This document shows positions 39,275-50,903 of a DNA stretch of 64,000 bases, in pieces. The stretch is from Antitrichia curtipendula. Lineage: Eukaryota; Streptophyta; Bryopsida; Hypnales; Leucodontaceae. The stretch spans positions 21,238,574 through 21,302,573 of the forward strand of contig OX579633.1 in NCBI GenBank assembly GCA_951230915.1. The letters are read 5' to 3'. Every line of letters starts with the position of its first letter. The stretch's first letter is position 1. The notes under the pieces were generated by a model. The model was not told where the DNA came from and did not search any database. It saw nothing but the letters and a program-made list of their open reading frames with translations. Both the position numbers and the translations under genes were made by a program.

Positions 39275-41100
39275 TTAACCCCTATAGTCCCAAGGCTTTT
39301 TATCCATCAAAAAACACTCAAAATTGCCATTTCTTTTGCAAAGAGAAAAAAACTTTAAAAGTTGTTATTTTAAAATATCTAATTGTAGGATCATGTACTA
39401 TACTAGTATAAAAATGCATGGAAAAAATTTCAGAAACTTTGACCACATAGATTGTAAGATATTTGCATTTAAAGTGAAGAAAACATATTTTCTTACACCT
39501 TGCTCATCTGTATTTTCTAGCTTTGAATCTTTTTAACTTGAAATTTTTGCACTACTGATTTTGATATTCTAATGTTTTATAATGAAGAATTGATTTGAAA
39601 ATCTAGGAATAAAATTTCAATAAAAAAAATACTTAATCTTCACTCATAAAAAAATTGTTAAGTAGAAATAGGTTCAAGATTGAAGGAATAATTAAATTGT
39701 TAATAGCTCTAAGATGGAATTGAAATACAATAATTCCAATAGTGAGACTATTATAGCAAGCAAACTTAACCTTGCCTAACAATTTTTGTTGAAAATTATC
39801 AAAATTGCATTCACAAATGAATTCTATAAGTTACTTTTTCAAGAAGATGCTTAGATTGCCAAAACAAGATTGTCCATAACGTTCTCATCACTACAGTAGT
39901 CCAAATAGAATGAATCAAAGCTTCAAATGTAGAATAAAAATTAAACTTTTAGTGATTTTTTGGGGGTTGCCCCTTGAGTTGCTATGTAGACTCATAGTGA
40001 CATATCTTTTGCTTCTAAGCACTAATTGAAATAAGAATTATATTCTCTAAAAGCCAATATGATTTAACCCCTAAAGTCCCAAGGCCATTTTTCCATCAAA
40101 AACCACTCAAAACTGCCATTTCTAGAGCAAAGAGCAAAAAAACAAATTTAATGTTTATTTTGCATATTTAACCGTAGGATCTTGTACTAGACTAGTGTAA
40201 GAATGTGTGTAAGAAATTTCAGAAATTTTGACCATGTAGATTGCAAGATATTTGCATTTAAAGTGAAGGAATCTAGTTTTTTTGTACCTTGCTCAACTAC
40301 ATTTTTTGGCTTTGAACCTTTTTAACTTAAAATTTTTGCTCTAATGATTTTGAATTTCTAATTTTTTTAAATGAAGAATTGAGTTGAAAATCTAGAAAAA
40401 AAAAATTTAAGAAGAAACACTTAGTTTTCACTCATTAAAATATTGTTAAGTAGAAGTAGGTTCAAGATTGAAGGAAAAATTAAATCATTAATAGCTCTAA
40501 GATAGAATTGAAATATACTAATCTCAACGGTGAGATTGTTCTAGCAAGAAATCTTGACCTTGTGAAACTTTTTTTTTTTTAAATTGTTAAAATTGAGTTC
40601 AGAAATGAGTCCTACAAGTTATTTTATCAAAAAGATGCTCTAACTGCCCGAAAAATAAGATTGATTGTAACTTTTGCATAACAAATCCAAATGGAATGAA
40701 TCAAAGCTTCCTGCGTAAATAAAAATAAAATCTATATGAAAAAAAAAATTTAATTTTTAATTTAAAGTTTTCTTGAGGATTTTTTTCTGCCCGCCGAACT
40801 AAAATTTGGGGGTTTTGTGCCATAACTTTTGCTCCCGGGCACCGATTGAAATAAAAATTACATTTTCGGAAAGCTAATGTGATTCTCTATCTCCACAAAA
40901 AAATTCAGAAAATCACAAAAAATATTGAGACCGTAGGAGCCTGCCCGAATTCCATTTTGTCCCCCGAGGGGACAATTGGGACTTTAGGGGTTAATATCTT
41001 TAAAAAAATACTCAAAAATTCATGTCAAAATTTGAGATCACACAAGCCTATTCAAAAGCCCAAGAGTCCCTCGAAGGGACTTTGGGATTTTAGGGGTTAA
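39275..41100 (+). mobile_element. TTAA-flanked element of the CCCCTAAA family, split by a second copy
   Basis: Outer ends are TTAA-CCCCTATAGTCCCAAGG at the left and TTTGGGATTTTAGGGG-TTAA at the right. The copy at 40064-40994 sits inside it. Removing the inner copy and one TTAA leaves about 0.9 kb, matching the other full copies, and the joined sequence lines up with the corresponding part of the inner copy. Confidence 0.7.
40064..40994 (+). mobile_element. Full-length CCCCTAAA-family element (931 bp) with TTAA duplication
   Basis: The terminal inverted repeat is perfect over 15 bp: CCCCTAAAGTCCCAA at the left, and its complement before TTAA at the right. TTAA flanks both ends. The element is inserted in a sister copy, where the pre-insertion sequence GATTTAATATCTT corresponds position by position to GATTCTCTATCTC in the inner element itself. 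No transposase frame is present, so it depended on an enzyme encoded elsewhere. The TTAA target and CCC ends fit piggyBac; superfamily membership is an inference. Confidence 0.75.
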
Positions 41101-42026
41101 CCAGTACTTCCATCCAAAAGAGGATTCTTTTATGGGATAAAAACATGCAAAGTTTGAACTTATTAATAGTTTTCACATGCAATGAACTTGACCAAGCTTA
41201 AGACTTAGTTCTTAAAACCATATAAGGGGCAATTGTAAGCCACTTTATTAGCTCACAATATAGAATTAGAAAAATTATAGTAATTTATGTGAAATTGGGG
41301 GTTAAGAAGGATTAATAGGAAGAAGTAAATCATAACCACAAATCAACTAGTTTTTTGCTAGGTAGCACTGCAAATTTTAGGACAATGAGTGAAAGTTAGG
41401 AAATTCAAGTAGGTAAGAACAATAGTGAGGAAATTCTAGAGGAAAATGTAGGCTTTTAAATTAAAAATATATTAACTAAGAAATAGAAAAGTAATTAAAT
41501 TAGATAAATGGTTAAATAGAATTTTTTTGGAAGTAAAATATTGTGAGTAGGAAATTGCAATAGAAATAAACTGGAGATTTAAAACACAAGTATAAGAAAT
41601 ACAAAACTAATTAGTAGAGTTAGAACAAATACTAGGACACTAGCATAATAGTAGGCACACTAAAGTAGGGGGAAAATAGTAAAGGATTGCATTTTCAGCA
41701 AAGGAGTGCAATGATTAGTGTAGGAATGAAATTAGGGATGAAGATTAGATCATTAATGGAGTTTTAAATTGGGATATTAGGATTTGGAGCTCTTTCACTT
41801 CTCTTGTTTTTTGGATCATGTATTTTGAACTTTCTCTTGCTTTTGTGCTCTATTTTTTAAGTGATCCTTTTTAGGGTTAGATCATGATGGAGATTAGGTG
41901 ACTATAAGAATTAAAACATTTGTCGACTAGTTGTCTCATGCCCTTAAGGAAAAGTCAATGGAATAATATGATGGGGGGAAGAATTTAGAAAGAATATAGG
42001 AAATAAGTTGAAGTTAGAGTTAGAAG

Positions 42027-42410
42027 ATGGAGTTTAGATTAGGTACTTTAACTTTGGAGAACAAGATCAAGAAGGCCATGAAGATTTTGCAGCTCAACTT
42101 TGATGGAATGGTGCGCCTTCAAGATGGGTTTCCAACAAACCTATACTCACTTCATTTGCATAAAGGACAAGGTGGTGGTAGACATTTTAATGTCAAAAGT
42201 TTTGTTGCTGCTAGATGTTAGAAGCTGTAAATTTGGACAGCAAGATTGGAAATACCACAAAGATTTTGGAGCTCAAATATGTTAGGATGGTGCGTCTTCA
42301 AACTAGCTTGTCGACAAGCCTAGGCTTACCTCACTTAGAGAAAGGATGAGGTGGTGGTCATTTTTTTTGACACAAAAGGTTTGATGTTTCTAGATTAAAG
42401 TCACAACTTT
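42027..42410 (+). repeat. Tandem duplication of a 190-bp unit
   Basis: Two adjacent diverged copies (about 42027-42219 and 42220-42410) share a motif series: AAGATTTTGSAGCTCAA, GGTGCGYCTTCAA, a CCTARRCTYACYTCA block, and AGGTGGTGGT followed by a GTTTGRTG block. One copy has a 64-codon open frame without recognisable domain; the other is broken. A small duplicated gene fragment is possible but unproven. Confidence 0.45.
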
Positions 42411-44143
42411 GAGGTTTTATGACTCTATCATTAGTGTTTGAGTTAATAGCAATCTTCATTGCACTTTGTTATTAAATTAGTTTTATATGAATAAAATCAA
42501 AATTTCAATTAGTACCTTGGAAGAAATTTTTTTTGACACCCTAAGGTCAATAATGCACAAGCTCAAAAGTGAAAAGAAATACAAAAGTATTGAAAAATAT
42601 TTAAAACCATTTTTCTCATAAGATATAGGAACCTTGTATCACTCTATTGGGATTAGTAATATGAAAGTTATGGAGCATCTTGCTTAAATTAATCGTAGCG
42701 TCTTTCTAAAATACAATGTATTCTATTTGATTTTGAAATCAATTTTTATAATTCTCTCAAAAAAAGGATTCCATATAATATAGTTCATTGACAAAACAAT
42801 CTTGCTATTGGGATTGGTGTCTTTCTATTCAATCTTAGAACCATTAATGATTTAGTTTTTTCTTTCATCTCATACCTATTCATTAATTATTCTTGAGTTT
42901 GCCAACAAATGTGGTATTAATCCAAAAATTGCATGATATCTAAATACTATTTACAAAAGATGGTTGAATAAAAATAAAACGCCATATTTGTCTTACATCA
43001 AACTATCTATTATTTGTCTATTAATTTGCAATAGCAATTGTGGTAGGTGATTTTGAGTTGAAGCCTCTTACGTTGAGCATTAGACTTCTCACTAGCTAGT
43101 TGCACATTCAATCCAATAAACTAAATCTTGTAAGTAGTCTGGTACTACCCACTTGTAATTTGGTTGGTGAAATCCAAAATCCAAAATATTGGTTATTCTA
43201 TTTTCTTCACAACATTCCCTCCTTAAAAATGTCTTGATTGTGCAATATTCTATTTCTAAATCATACACAATTGATAATCATTTTAATAAAAGGTCAAGTA
43301 AAATCCATTAATATGAGTACAAATATAACCATTGAGTGATGCTTTAGGATATGATTTACAAATACACAAAACTAGTACTCTATATTATTTTAAATTTCAC
43401 TAATCATTTTATGTTTCTTTGTCTTCATTACAATGTTGAATTCATTTTTTCTTGAAACTAGCCTCATACTCCCACCATCACTTTGCTAAGCCACAAGAAG
43501 AACAAGCAATATTTATACTCCCACTCTTAAGATAAAAATAAATAAATTAAAGATCACAATAAATATTTTTTGTAATCAATCACTTACAAGATGGAATTTG
43601 TTTGAATTTACAAAAAAAAAATCTAGTTTTAATACCAAATCTGTAAATAAAAATAAAGTAAACAAATAAATAAACAATTAAAAAAAACTTCAAGTCTTCT
43701 ACTTTCTAAATAATAGATCTATTAAAAAACTTGTGGTAATTTTTTGAATGAATATAATTTCATAAAGTAAACATGTTTCAATTCAAAGTCTTATACCAAC
43801 CAGGATATTTTGCAGATAGTACTAGATAGGATAAAATAATAAATTGTGAACATACAATTTTTTTTTAAATCAATAAAATCTATAATTTTGTAAACAAAAA
43901 TTAAGACATTCTACAATAACTAATCTAAAGAAATTCAATATTTTAAGTTTGATGTTTTGTAAGTCAATTATATTCTATTAATACTACATAAAGTTTTTAT
44001 ATTTTATTTTGGGGCATGACTACAAAAGTGATACTACACTTAAAATCACTTTTTAGATTAATTTTTACTTTTTAAGTTCTTTTTACATAAGATTTCTATT
44101 AATATCTATGTTTTTAAATTACTTTTACGTTTATTTGGAGGGG

Positions 44144-44154
44144 CTATATATATG
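44144..44154 (+). promoter_or_regulatory. Probable TATA box of the STP gene
   Basis: CTATATATATG lies about 200 bp upstream of the STP start codon on the coding strand, a position compatible with a short leader. The AT-rich context lowers confidence. Confidence 0.35.
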
Positions 44155-44348
44155 CATTTTATATCCTAATCAACTCATTTTCATTCACTCATATAAATAA
44201 ACTATATAGCTCATTATATAGTTGAAAAAATATTGTTATTGATATTATTTCTTTAAAGTCTTATGATTTAGTAGAGAATGGTATAGCTCGTGCTATAGAG
44301 ATTATCTAGTTGAAACTTGTAGCTTTGTGGTGGGTATTGTTGAACAAG

Positions 44349-46518
44349 ATGGCCCATAGAGCAATGGCATCTGCAGGGGAGATTAAACACTACCCTGGCA
44401 AAAAAACATTCCAACTATTCCTAACTTGTTTTCTTGCAGCTTCAGGAGGTCTCATGTTTGGATACGATGTTGGCATCTCAGGTACAAACTTAGAAAGTTG
44501 TTGGACTTCTTGTGTATATTTTTTTTTACCTATTTTTCAAAAGCTTGATTGTTGCCAACCAAAAGATTTTTACAAATGTTTTTTTTTTTTTTTTTTGAGT
44601 CAAGTAGTTATTTGTAATATCCATGAATGAGTTTCTTTTAAAGTTTTAGTATTTTGCCTTTTGAAGCTTGATTGTTACTTGTGGGATTTTACAAATGTTC
44701 AAATTTTGAGATTTTTAATTTGATAGATAATTAGAAATCCATCAATAAGTTTATCTTCAACTTCTTGCACATTGTCTTCAAAATTGGATTTTTGCCTTGT
44801 GTGTTTGGCTTACAAATTTTCCTTTTTGTGGAGATTTGCTTATGTAGGTGGTGTAACATCTATGGATGAGTTTCTTTCCAAGTTCTTTCCTGCTGTACTG
44901 AAAAAGAAGCTTGAGCATGCTAACATTGACAACGCGTATTGTAAATACAATGATCAAAAACTCCAAGCATTCACTTCTTCCCTATACATTGCGGCCCTCC
45001 TTGCTTCTCCAATCAGCTCATATACAACACGACATTTTGGACGCAAGGCCTCCATGCTCATTGCTGGTGTGATCTTTTGCATTGGAGTAGTATTCCAATG
45101 GGCTGCGCAAAATGTCATCATGCTCTACATCGGTCGGATTTTACTTGGCTTAGGTGTGGGATTTGCTGCCCAAGTTGTCCCACTCTACCTATCCGAGATG
45201 GCACCTTCTCAATGGCGTGGGGCCCTCAATAGTCTCTTCCAACTAGCAATCACAATTGGGATTCTACTTGCCAATTTGGTCAACTATGCCACACAACACA
45301 TGCAATCCAACGGATGGCGGGTTTCTCTTGCCATTGCAATAATCCCTGCAGCCTTGATCACTATTGGTGGAATCATTCTCCCCGACACGCCCAACTCTTT
45401 GGTTCAAAGGGGGAAGTTTGACGATGGAAGGAAGGTCCTCAAACGCATCCGTGGTGTGGAAAATGTAGATCAAGAGTTTGAATACATCATGGACGCAAGT
45501 CGTGAGGCAGCTGCTATGGAAGAAAGTGCATTCCGCAACGTGATAAAGCGCCACAACCGCCCCCAGCTCATCATCTCCGTATTCTTGCAATTCTTTCAAC
45601 AATTTACGGGGATCAATGCTATCATGTTCTATGCACCCGTATTGTTCCAAACGGTGGGATTTGGGAACTCTGCCGCGTTGTATTCTTCAGTGATTGTAGG
45701 TGCTGTGAATGTGTTGTCTACCTTGGTGGCTACTTTCATGGTGGATCGTAAAGGCCGTCGTTGGCTCCTTCTTGAAGCTTGTATTCAAATGTTTGTGGCT
45801 CAAGTACATACCTCTATCCATTACTCTCATTTCAATTCCTATTCTTGTGAGTGCATAGTTCAATTTATTCAAGGCAATTATTAAAAGGTATATGTTGGAG
45901 CCTTCATGCGTGTGATGCTAAATATTGTGGCACTCTACTCCATGATGTCTGTATTTTTTCATTTCAAGGTAAAGGTAGTTCATCCCTTTAAGTTTCTAAT
46001 ATCTATTTGTATGTGATTGTGCACTTGTGTAGGTAACGATTGCCATCATTCTTGCCCTAGGATTGAAGGGCACCACCATGGCCAACTACTTGGGGTGGAT
46101 TGCGGTTGTGTTTGTTTGTGTCTACGTTTCGGCTTTTGCATGGTCATGGGGTCCTTTGGCCTGGTTGATTGCAAGTGAGATTTATCCATTAGATACGCGA
46201 TCGGCGGGACAAGCCATCACTGTGTCCATCAATATGCTATTCACGTTTGTCATAGGGCAAGTATTCTTGTCGATGTTGTGTGCCTTCAAGTGGGCGGTGT
46301 TCCTCTTCTTTGGAGGGTGGGTGGTGGTGATGATGGCCTTCACGTATTGGTTCATTCCAGAGACCAAGGGCATCCCCATTGAAGAGATGGACTTGGTGTG
46401 GACTGGACATTGGTTTTGGAAGCGTTTTGTTCGACTTTCAACAATTACTCAATCTATGAGCGAAGTTACGGCCAACAATATAGAAATGGGGTCAAACAAC
46501 AACTTGCCTTCTTTTTAG
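44349..46518 (+). CDS. STP-type hexose/H+ symporter
   Basis: Plasma-membrane monosaccharide/proton symporter of the plant STP family, importing hexose from the cell wall space. Three GT-AG exons (44349-44481, 44848-45803, 46033-46518) give 524 aa, the usual STP length. The start is the ATG at 44349. Family marks: YPGK near the N-terminus (15-18), GYDVGISGGVTSMDEF (38-53) with the proton-coupling aspartate D40, C76 and C446 at the positions of the extracellular disulphide known in STP10, LPDTPNSLVQRG after membrane segment 6, QQFTGINAIMFYAPVLF, SWGPLAWLIASEIYPLDTRSAGQ (401-423) and PETKGIPIEEM (472-482). Few introns is normal for this family. All key residues are present. Intron 1 carries decayed copies of the start of exon 2. 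Confidence 0.95.
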
Positions 46519-48567
46519 CTTGTTGGTATCTAAAGCCTTCTAAAGCCCTTTAGATTTTCTAACTTGAAATATTCTACCTTTAGTTAATTTTTGTACATAT
46601 CAAGGCACATTTAGATTTTTTTAGGATGATGATATGAAGATCATATGGGGTTAACAAGGACAAAAATAGATGCAACCCATATAGTTTTATTAGATTGTAT
46701 AAATTATTAAGATTTGAACATCTTTAATACAATCATTTATTACCTCCAATACTTTGTGATTGTTGCATCAACTTTGTTTCATCTCTATTTTCAAATCTAA
46801 GAATAAAACTCCCTAAACCATCCCTATACCCAATTCCGTCATTATGTACCAAGGGTGCACATTTTTGTAGTAAGAATGTACTCTGTTGGTACATGGTGAT
46901 GAAATTGAGTACATGGACGGTTTAGAGTGATTCTACCTTATCTATGGTTCATCATGGTTCATATTTTGTCTAATCTAATCATTTGTGCTTGTTGATGAAT
47001 GGTTTGTATAGTCCTACATTTGGAGAGTCTTGTATTTGAAGTAATAGGGAGTGCACTTCACTTTGAATAGTTCATAATTGGAATGATGATTTTATGAGCA
47101 TGCTTATTTTTATATTTGTTGTTACTTTTGTAGTTGGTTTAGTTAAGGTACAATTACCCATCATCAACCAACATCCTTTTGGCAATCAATAGGGAGGTAG
47201 ACTTGAAGCATAGGGTAGAACTAATTTCCAAACATGAACTTTTGATTTCTGACCATCAATTCCTCCATTCTTTTCATGACACATATGTTTGGTTTGGAGT
47301 GCCAAAGTGAATGTGTAGTCTCTTAAAAGACCGGCTTTGGAATAGTCTACACATTGGACATGGGTCCAACACAACTTTTGCCTTCCCAAAACCACTGTAA
47401 ATTCACTTTCACTGATAAAATTATGAAACTTTCAACAATCTTCCTCATTTCTATCTCTCCACCTGTGAAAATATTTCCTTCGGCTTCCGGTACTGCACAT
47501 CATGTCTGCAGTTGCTTATTCGGTAGGTTATGGGTGATCACACCTTATCACCGTTTCAACTCATAGACAAGTTTCAATATTTCAAATGAATTGTTTCCAA
47601 CTCAGAGACAAGATTTAGTACTTCAAGGACTGTCAGTGATATAGAGCTGTGCTGCTGTTTGCCGGAGGAGTGGAAATCGAGACCGGGATAGAGGTTTCCG
47701 CAAGAATAGGACAATGAAGAAACAGATGAAAAATTTAGCAAGCCAGTGGACACATAAAGAGAAAGATATATGGTAGCCATTCATCAATTCCAACATCAAT
47801 CATGAAAATGATGAAAGTCTAGGCAGCAGGGGTCAAGAGTCTGCACAAGCATTTGGTCTTTGCCCAGAAGGCCCCACTACATGCCAACAGACAAGGTCTA
47901 CAAGGGGTACCGAGCTCTAGTCCCAACATGTTATCCAAAACAACGTGTTATACATGATATCCATTGCCCCCGAAAACAGAGGAAACACACCTTCCCCAGC
48001 AAGAAAACATAAAACGGCTGCCCTCTCGAACACTCAATCTAACGCACTAATCCTGGCCCTATTTCTACCTTTAAATTGAACAAGGTTTCATGAGGGCTTC
48101 ATATAATGTCAGATACTATCAACCTCAGGTTTATTTATCGAAACCCTAATACTGTTGCGGATAAGTTGATGACACTCTCTGCGCACCGGTTCAACTTCAA
48201 GAGATCCTCAAGAAATGCAAAAAACTACACAATACGCATCACTGAAAATTTACAGTGATAGAATTGGCTTAGGGGTGCAGGACGACTCAAATAAAAGCTA
48301 AGTTCATTGAACAAAAACCAATTTCCCATCGATTCCACGATTCACACTGATCCAGATATTTAAAAAAACAAAGCACACACACCCGCACAGCCTAAAAAAG
48401 AACACCCATCCAAATCATCAACACTCCACCAAGTATGAAGAAAAAGATGTAAAAAGCAATCACAAGTAAAAATCTTGGCAATCCAGCATCACATTCGTAT
48501 TCAAGCACTGAAACTTTCAGTACAGGGGAGCAACATGGTCAAGTCAACAATGATACTTGAATAGCAA
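46519..48567. other. Intergenic stretch between the STP gene and the RPL14 duplication
   Basis: No supported gene. The last few hundred bases (about 48.37-48.43 kb) are diverged homologues of sequence at about 58.80-58.86 kb, showing that the ancestral RPL14 duplication extended beyond the near-identical core. Confidence 0.45.
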
Positions 48568-49676
48568 AATAGGAACAAGGCTCTTCTGGTTCTCAATTCC
48601 AACGCTACTCGCTGCAGCATAGAACACTACTACCAACCACATACTGCTCATGGCTCTATCCTCAAGAATGTCCTGCAACGCCACACAAACACATAACGTC
48701 AGACGCACAATCCAAAGGCAGCTCAAATACCAAACTGGAAATAGCAAGTAAAAAACAGACAGCTACATTCAGTCCTCAGCAGAATCATGCGACATTTACA
48801 TTACGACCCTACACCTCATCCACACACTCCACCGACACACACGCATCTTGAAGCTCGCAGCTTTCTGAAATCATCAAAACAGCGACCCCACGGACTTTCA
48901 TAGAAACCACAAACACACTCATATCATCGAATACTGCTTCAGTTCCTCGATAATCAGACCATGAAACTCTAGTGTTCTCAAATTTCACAGCACTACCCTA
49001 CCGCCAAAACGATCCATAAAACCCTAAGCCCACAACCTGGACCACGCGCTGATCTAATCCTTAAACCATCCACAACCTCGGGCCTGTCGATATCATCAAC
49101 TCGCTCTTCCAGTGCATAAAACGAAAACCCTAAACTGATGAATGCGAACCGGCTCTCTGCAATGCAGAAAAATCCAGCTCGAATCAACCACCTATCCCAA
49201 ACCGATGGGACAAAGCGAAACAAAGAAATTGCCACCCGGGCGGGATAGCTCCATCGCGCCCGGCACCACTAACCCTGCCTCCTGAATTGCGTACACATAA
49301 CCTGAAACCGACCTGCCCGTGACAGGACGGCAATAACAGTACATGCTGCCATCTCACTGCATCGCAATTCCAGGGAAACCGCACCCAACCACAACATGTC
49401 GACCTAATACACCGGCATCCACCAACGCACACTGGATTGGCACCATTCTCAAACCACCAATGCCTCGGCGATCAGGTCACCGAGAGAACCTCTTCCGCTG
49501 TTAATTTTTTCCATCTGACTCCACCATCAAAAAGTCCCATCCGAAGTTCCAATACATCTTCCCACCACCAATTCAACGCACCAGGCACCGTACCGCGTAA
49601 TACCCTAAAGACTCATCGCCATGCCAGGGGTTTCGGGTTTCGGGAAAACAGACTCACCAGCTCGTTCGCGGGTGCC

Positions 49677-50081
49677 CTAGGCCTTCTCCCGCCTCAACTT
49701 CCCCAACTCGCGGCGGACGATGGAGCTCTTCTTCACGCGCGCCACCATCACCTTGAAGCGGTCGAAATCCGTCATGGCCGCTCGCCGTGTGCGCACCGCC
49801 AGCTTGCGTCCCCAGGCGCTGTTGGCCCACTTCTGGTCCACCTCGGCGGCCTCATACGCCGCCTTGAGCACCTTCTTGGGCGGTGTGCGGGGCAAGTCGG
49901 GAATGGTGATGTCCGTCAGCGAAAGGCGCTTGAAGTTGATCTGCGTGCGCACCATGTCCGGCGAGTCCACCAGCGCGCGGTTCTGGTCGATCACGTCCAC
50001 GATCACCACCAGCTTGCCGTAGTCCGGCCCGTAGTTGATGAGCGCCACGCGCCCGATCTCGACGAAGCGACGGAACACCAT
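49677..50081 (-). CDS. RPL14: 60S ribosomal protein L14 (eL14), left copy
   Basis: Structural protein of the large cytosolic ribosomal subunit. The 134-aa product starts [18 protein letters not shown], with an N-terminal KOW/SH3-like barrel (about 1-70, including [20 protein letters not shown]) and a basic helical C-terminus; Arabidopsis L14 is also 134 aa. The coding region has no intron and is strikingly GC-rich against its AT-rich surroundings. The protein is identical to the copy at 57274-57678 on the other strand. A telo-box about 150 bp upstream fits co-regulation with other translation genes. Both copies appear intact and both carry the minimal promoter, so both could be expressed. Confidence 0.96.
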   Translation of the reverse strand: MVFRRFVEIGRVALINYGPDYGKLVVIVDVIDQNRALVDSPDMVRTQINFKRLSLTDITIPDLPRTPPKKVLKAAYEAAEVDQKWANSAWGRKLAVRTRRAAMTDFDRFKVMVARVKKSSIVRRELGKLRREKA

Positions 50082-50223
50082 CTTGTCTTGATGGGGGGGG
50101 GGGCGCGCAAGGGAAGCTTGGCTTCGCTGGCTATGGCGGACTCGGAACGGCGCCTCGCTGCGAAAGAGAAACTTCCGCTTGCTCCACCTTCGTCTTTAGG
50201 GCGCTCCGTCTGTCGTCCCCGCC

Positions 50224-50232
50224 AAACCCTAA
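50224..50232. promoter_or_regulatory. Telo-box upstream of the left RPL14 copy
   Basis: AAACCCTAA, the plant telo-box typical of promoters of ribosomal protein and other translation genes, lies about 145 bp before the start codon and only about 30 bp from the edge of the duplicated block. Confidence 0.6.
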
Positions 50233-50560
50233 TTCCACGGCCCAACTCAAGTCCCCAAATCTCAGGCCGTGGAGTACACGTACTGGAGGTTCTTTGGATC
50301 CATCCTGGAGCTGTCTTTCACAAGGCCAGGGAGGATTGACCCATGTATTGCCTCGTCTTTTACCCCTTCAGAAATCTTTACATATCGTAGATAATAAAAT
50401 TTGTAAATCCTGAATTCAAATTTGCAACCTAAGGCATGAAACTGTAAGCGGCGCAAAATAGGGTGCAATTTTTACAATTACCTTTTGATGGGGCAATACA
50501 TGGGTCAATTTTCTGTGAGGCCCTTTTCTTCAACAATGGATGGGTGGCACAATGAACTTT

Positions 50561-50765
50561 TTAACCATTGAATGACAAGTTAATCACTATGAAAATCATC
50601 TATTTTGATAAGGTGTGCATTGTTGGCTTAAAATAATGCAAAAGCACTCATTGGAAGTCAAACTATTATAGATAACCTTTCCTTTTTACACAAAATTTGG
50701 AGGATGAATGGTTGCACTTGTATTCTGCATGTAGAGATTCTTTGTCACTGTTGTTTACAAGTTAA
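50561..50765. mobile_element. Short TTAA-bounded repeat, copy 1 (205 bp)
   Basis: Related over most of its length to the segments at 56794-57021 and 59448-59673: shared core RCACTCATTGGAAGTCAAA, a CCTTTCCTTTTTACACAAAA block and GATTCTTTGTC. TTAA stands at both ends, though the terminal repeats of this copy match poorly. It lies about 300 bp outside the left RPL14 arm. Confidence 0.5.
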
Positions 50766-50903
50766 GTAATATTGAGTAGCAGAATGCAATTGAGCATATT
50801 CAAACTAGGAGTATTTTTTTTCCTTTGAATAGAAATAGCTTGACATTTTCATACAAATTTCTACACAATGGAAATGTAGGTAGGGAAGTTAGGGTTATCC
50901 TCA

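Larger units (their letters stand above)
41101..44348. other. Intergenic stretch upstream of the STP gene
   Basis: AT-rich DNA with no supported gene apart from the tandem duplication at about 42.03-42.41 kb. The last 200 bp contain the probable STP promoter. Confidence 0.4.
48568..50260 (-). repeat. Left arm of the RPL14 inverted duplication (1,693 bp)
   Basis: Reverse complement of 57096-58787. All translations compared across the arm are identical (the 134-aa gene product and the long antisense frames). The differences noticed are one C in a homopolymer next to the start codon (11 against 10) and two bases within the outermost 20 bp at the promoter end. The arm covers about 180 bp of promoter/leader, the whole coding region and about 1.1 kb downstream. 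Confidence 0.93.

Noticed and set aside
39275..41100. CCCCTAAA motifs as interstitial telomeric repeats
   Set aside because: Each occurs singly, paired in inverted orientation with a partner 0.25-1 kb away and next to TTAA. That fits transposon ends, not tandem telomere repeats.
44310..44630. STP start upstream of 44349
   Set aside because: The frame extends upstream only through a TTG codon; the first ATG is at 44349 and gives an STP-like N-terminus of normal length.
49437..50339. Long 300-codon frame on the plus strand across the left RPL14 copy, and its 253-codon counterpart on the minus strand at 57157-57918
   Set aside because: They are antisense to a GC-rich ribosomal protein gene, where stop codons are rare by composition. 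The two diverge after the one-base homopolymer difference, and the peptide has no recognisable domain.
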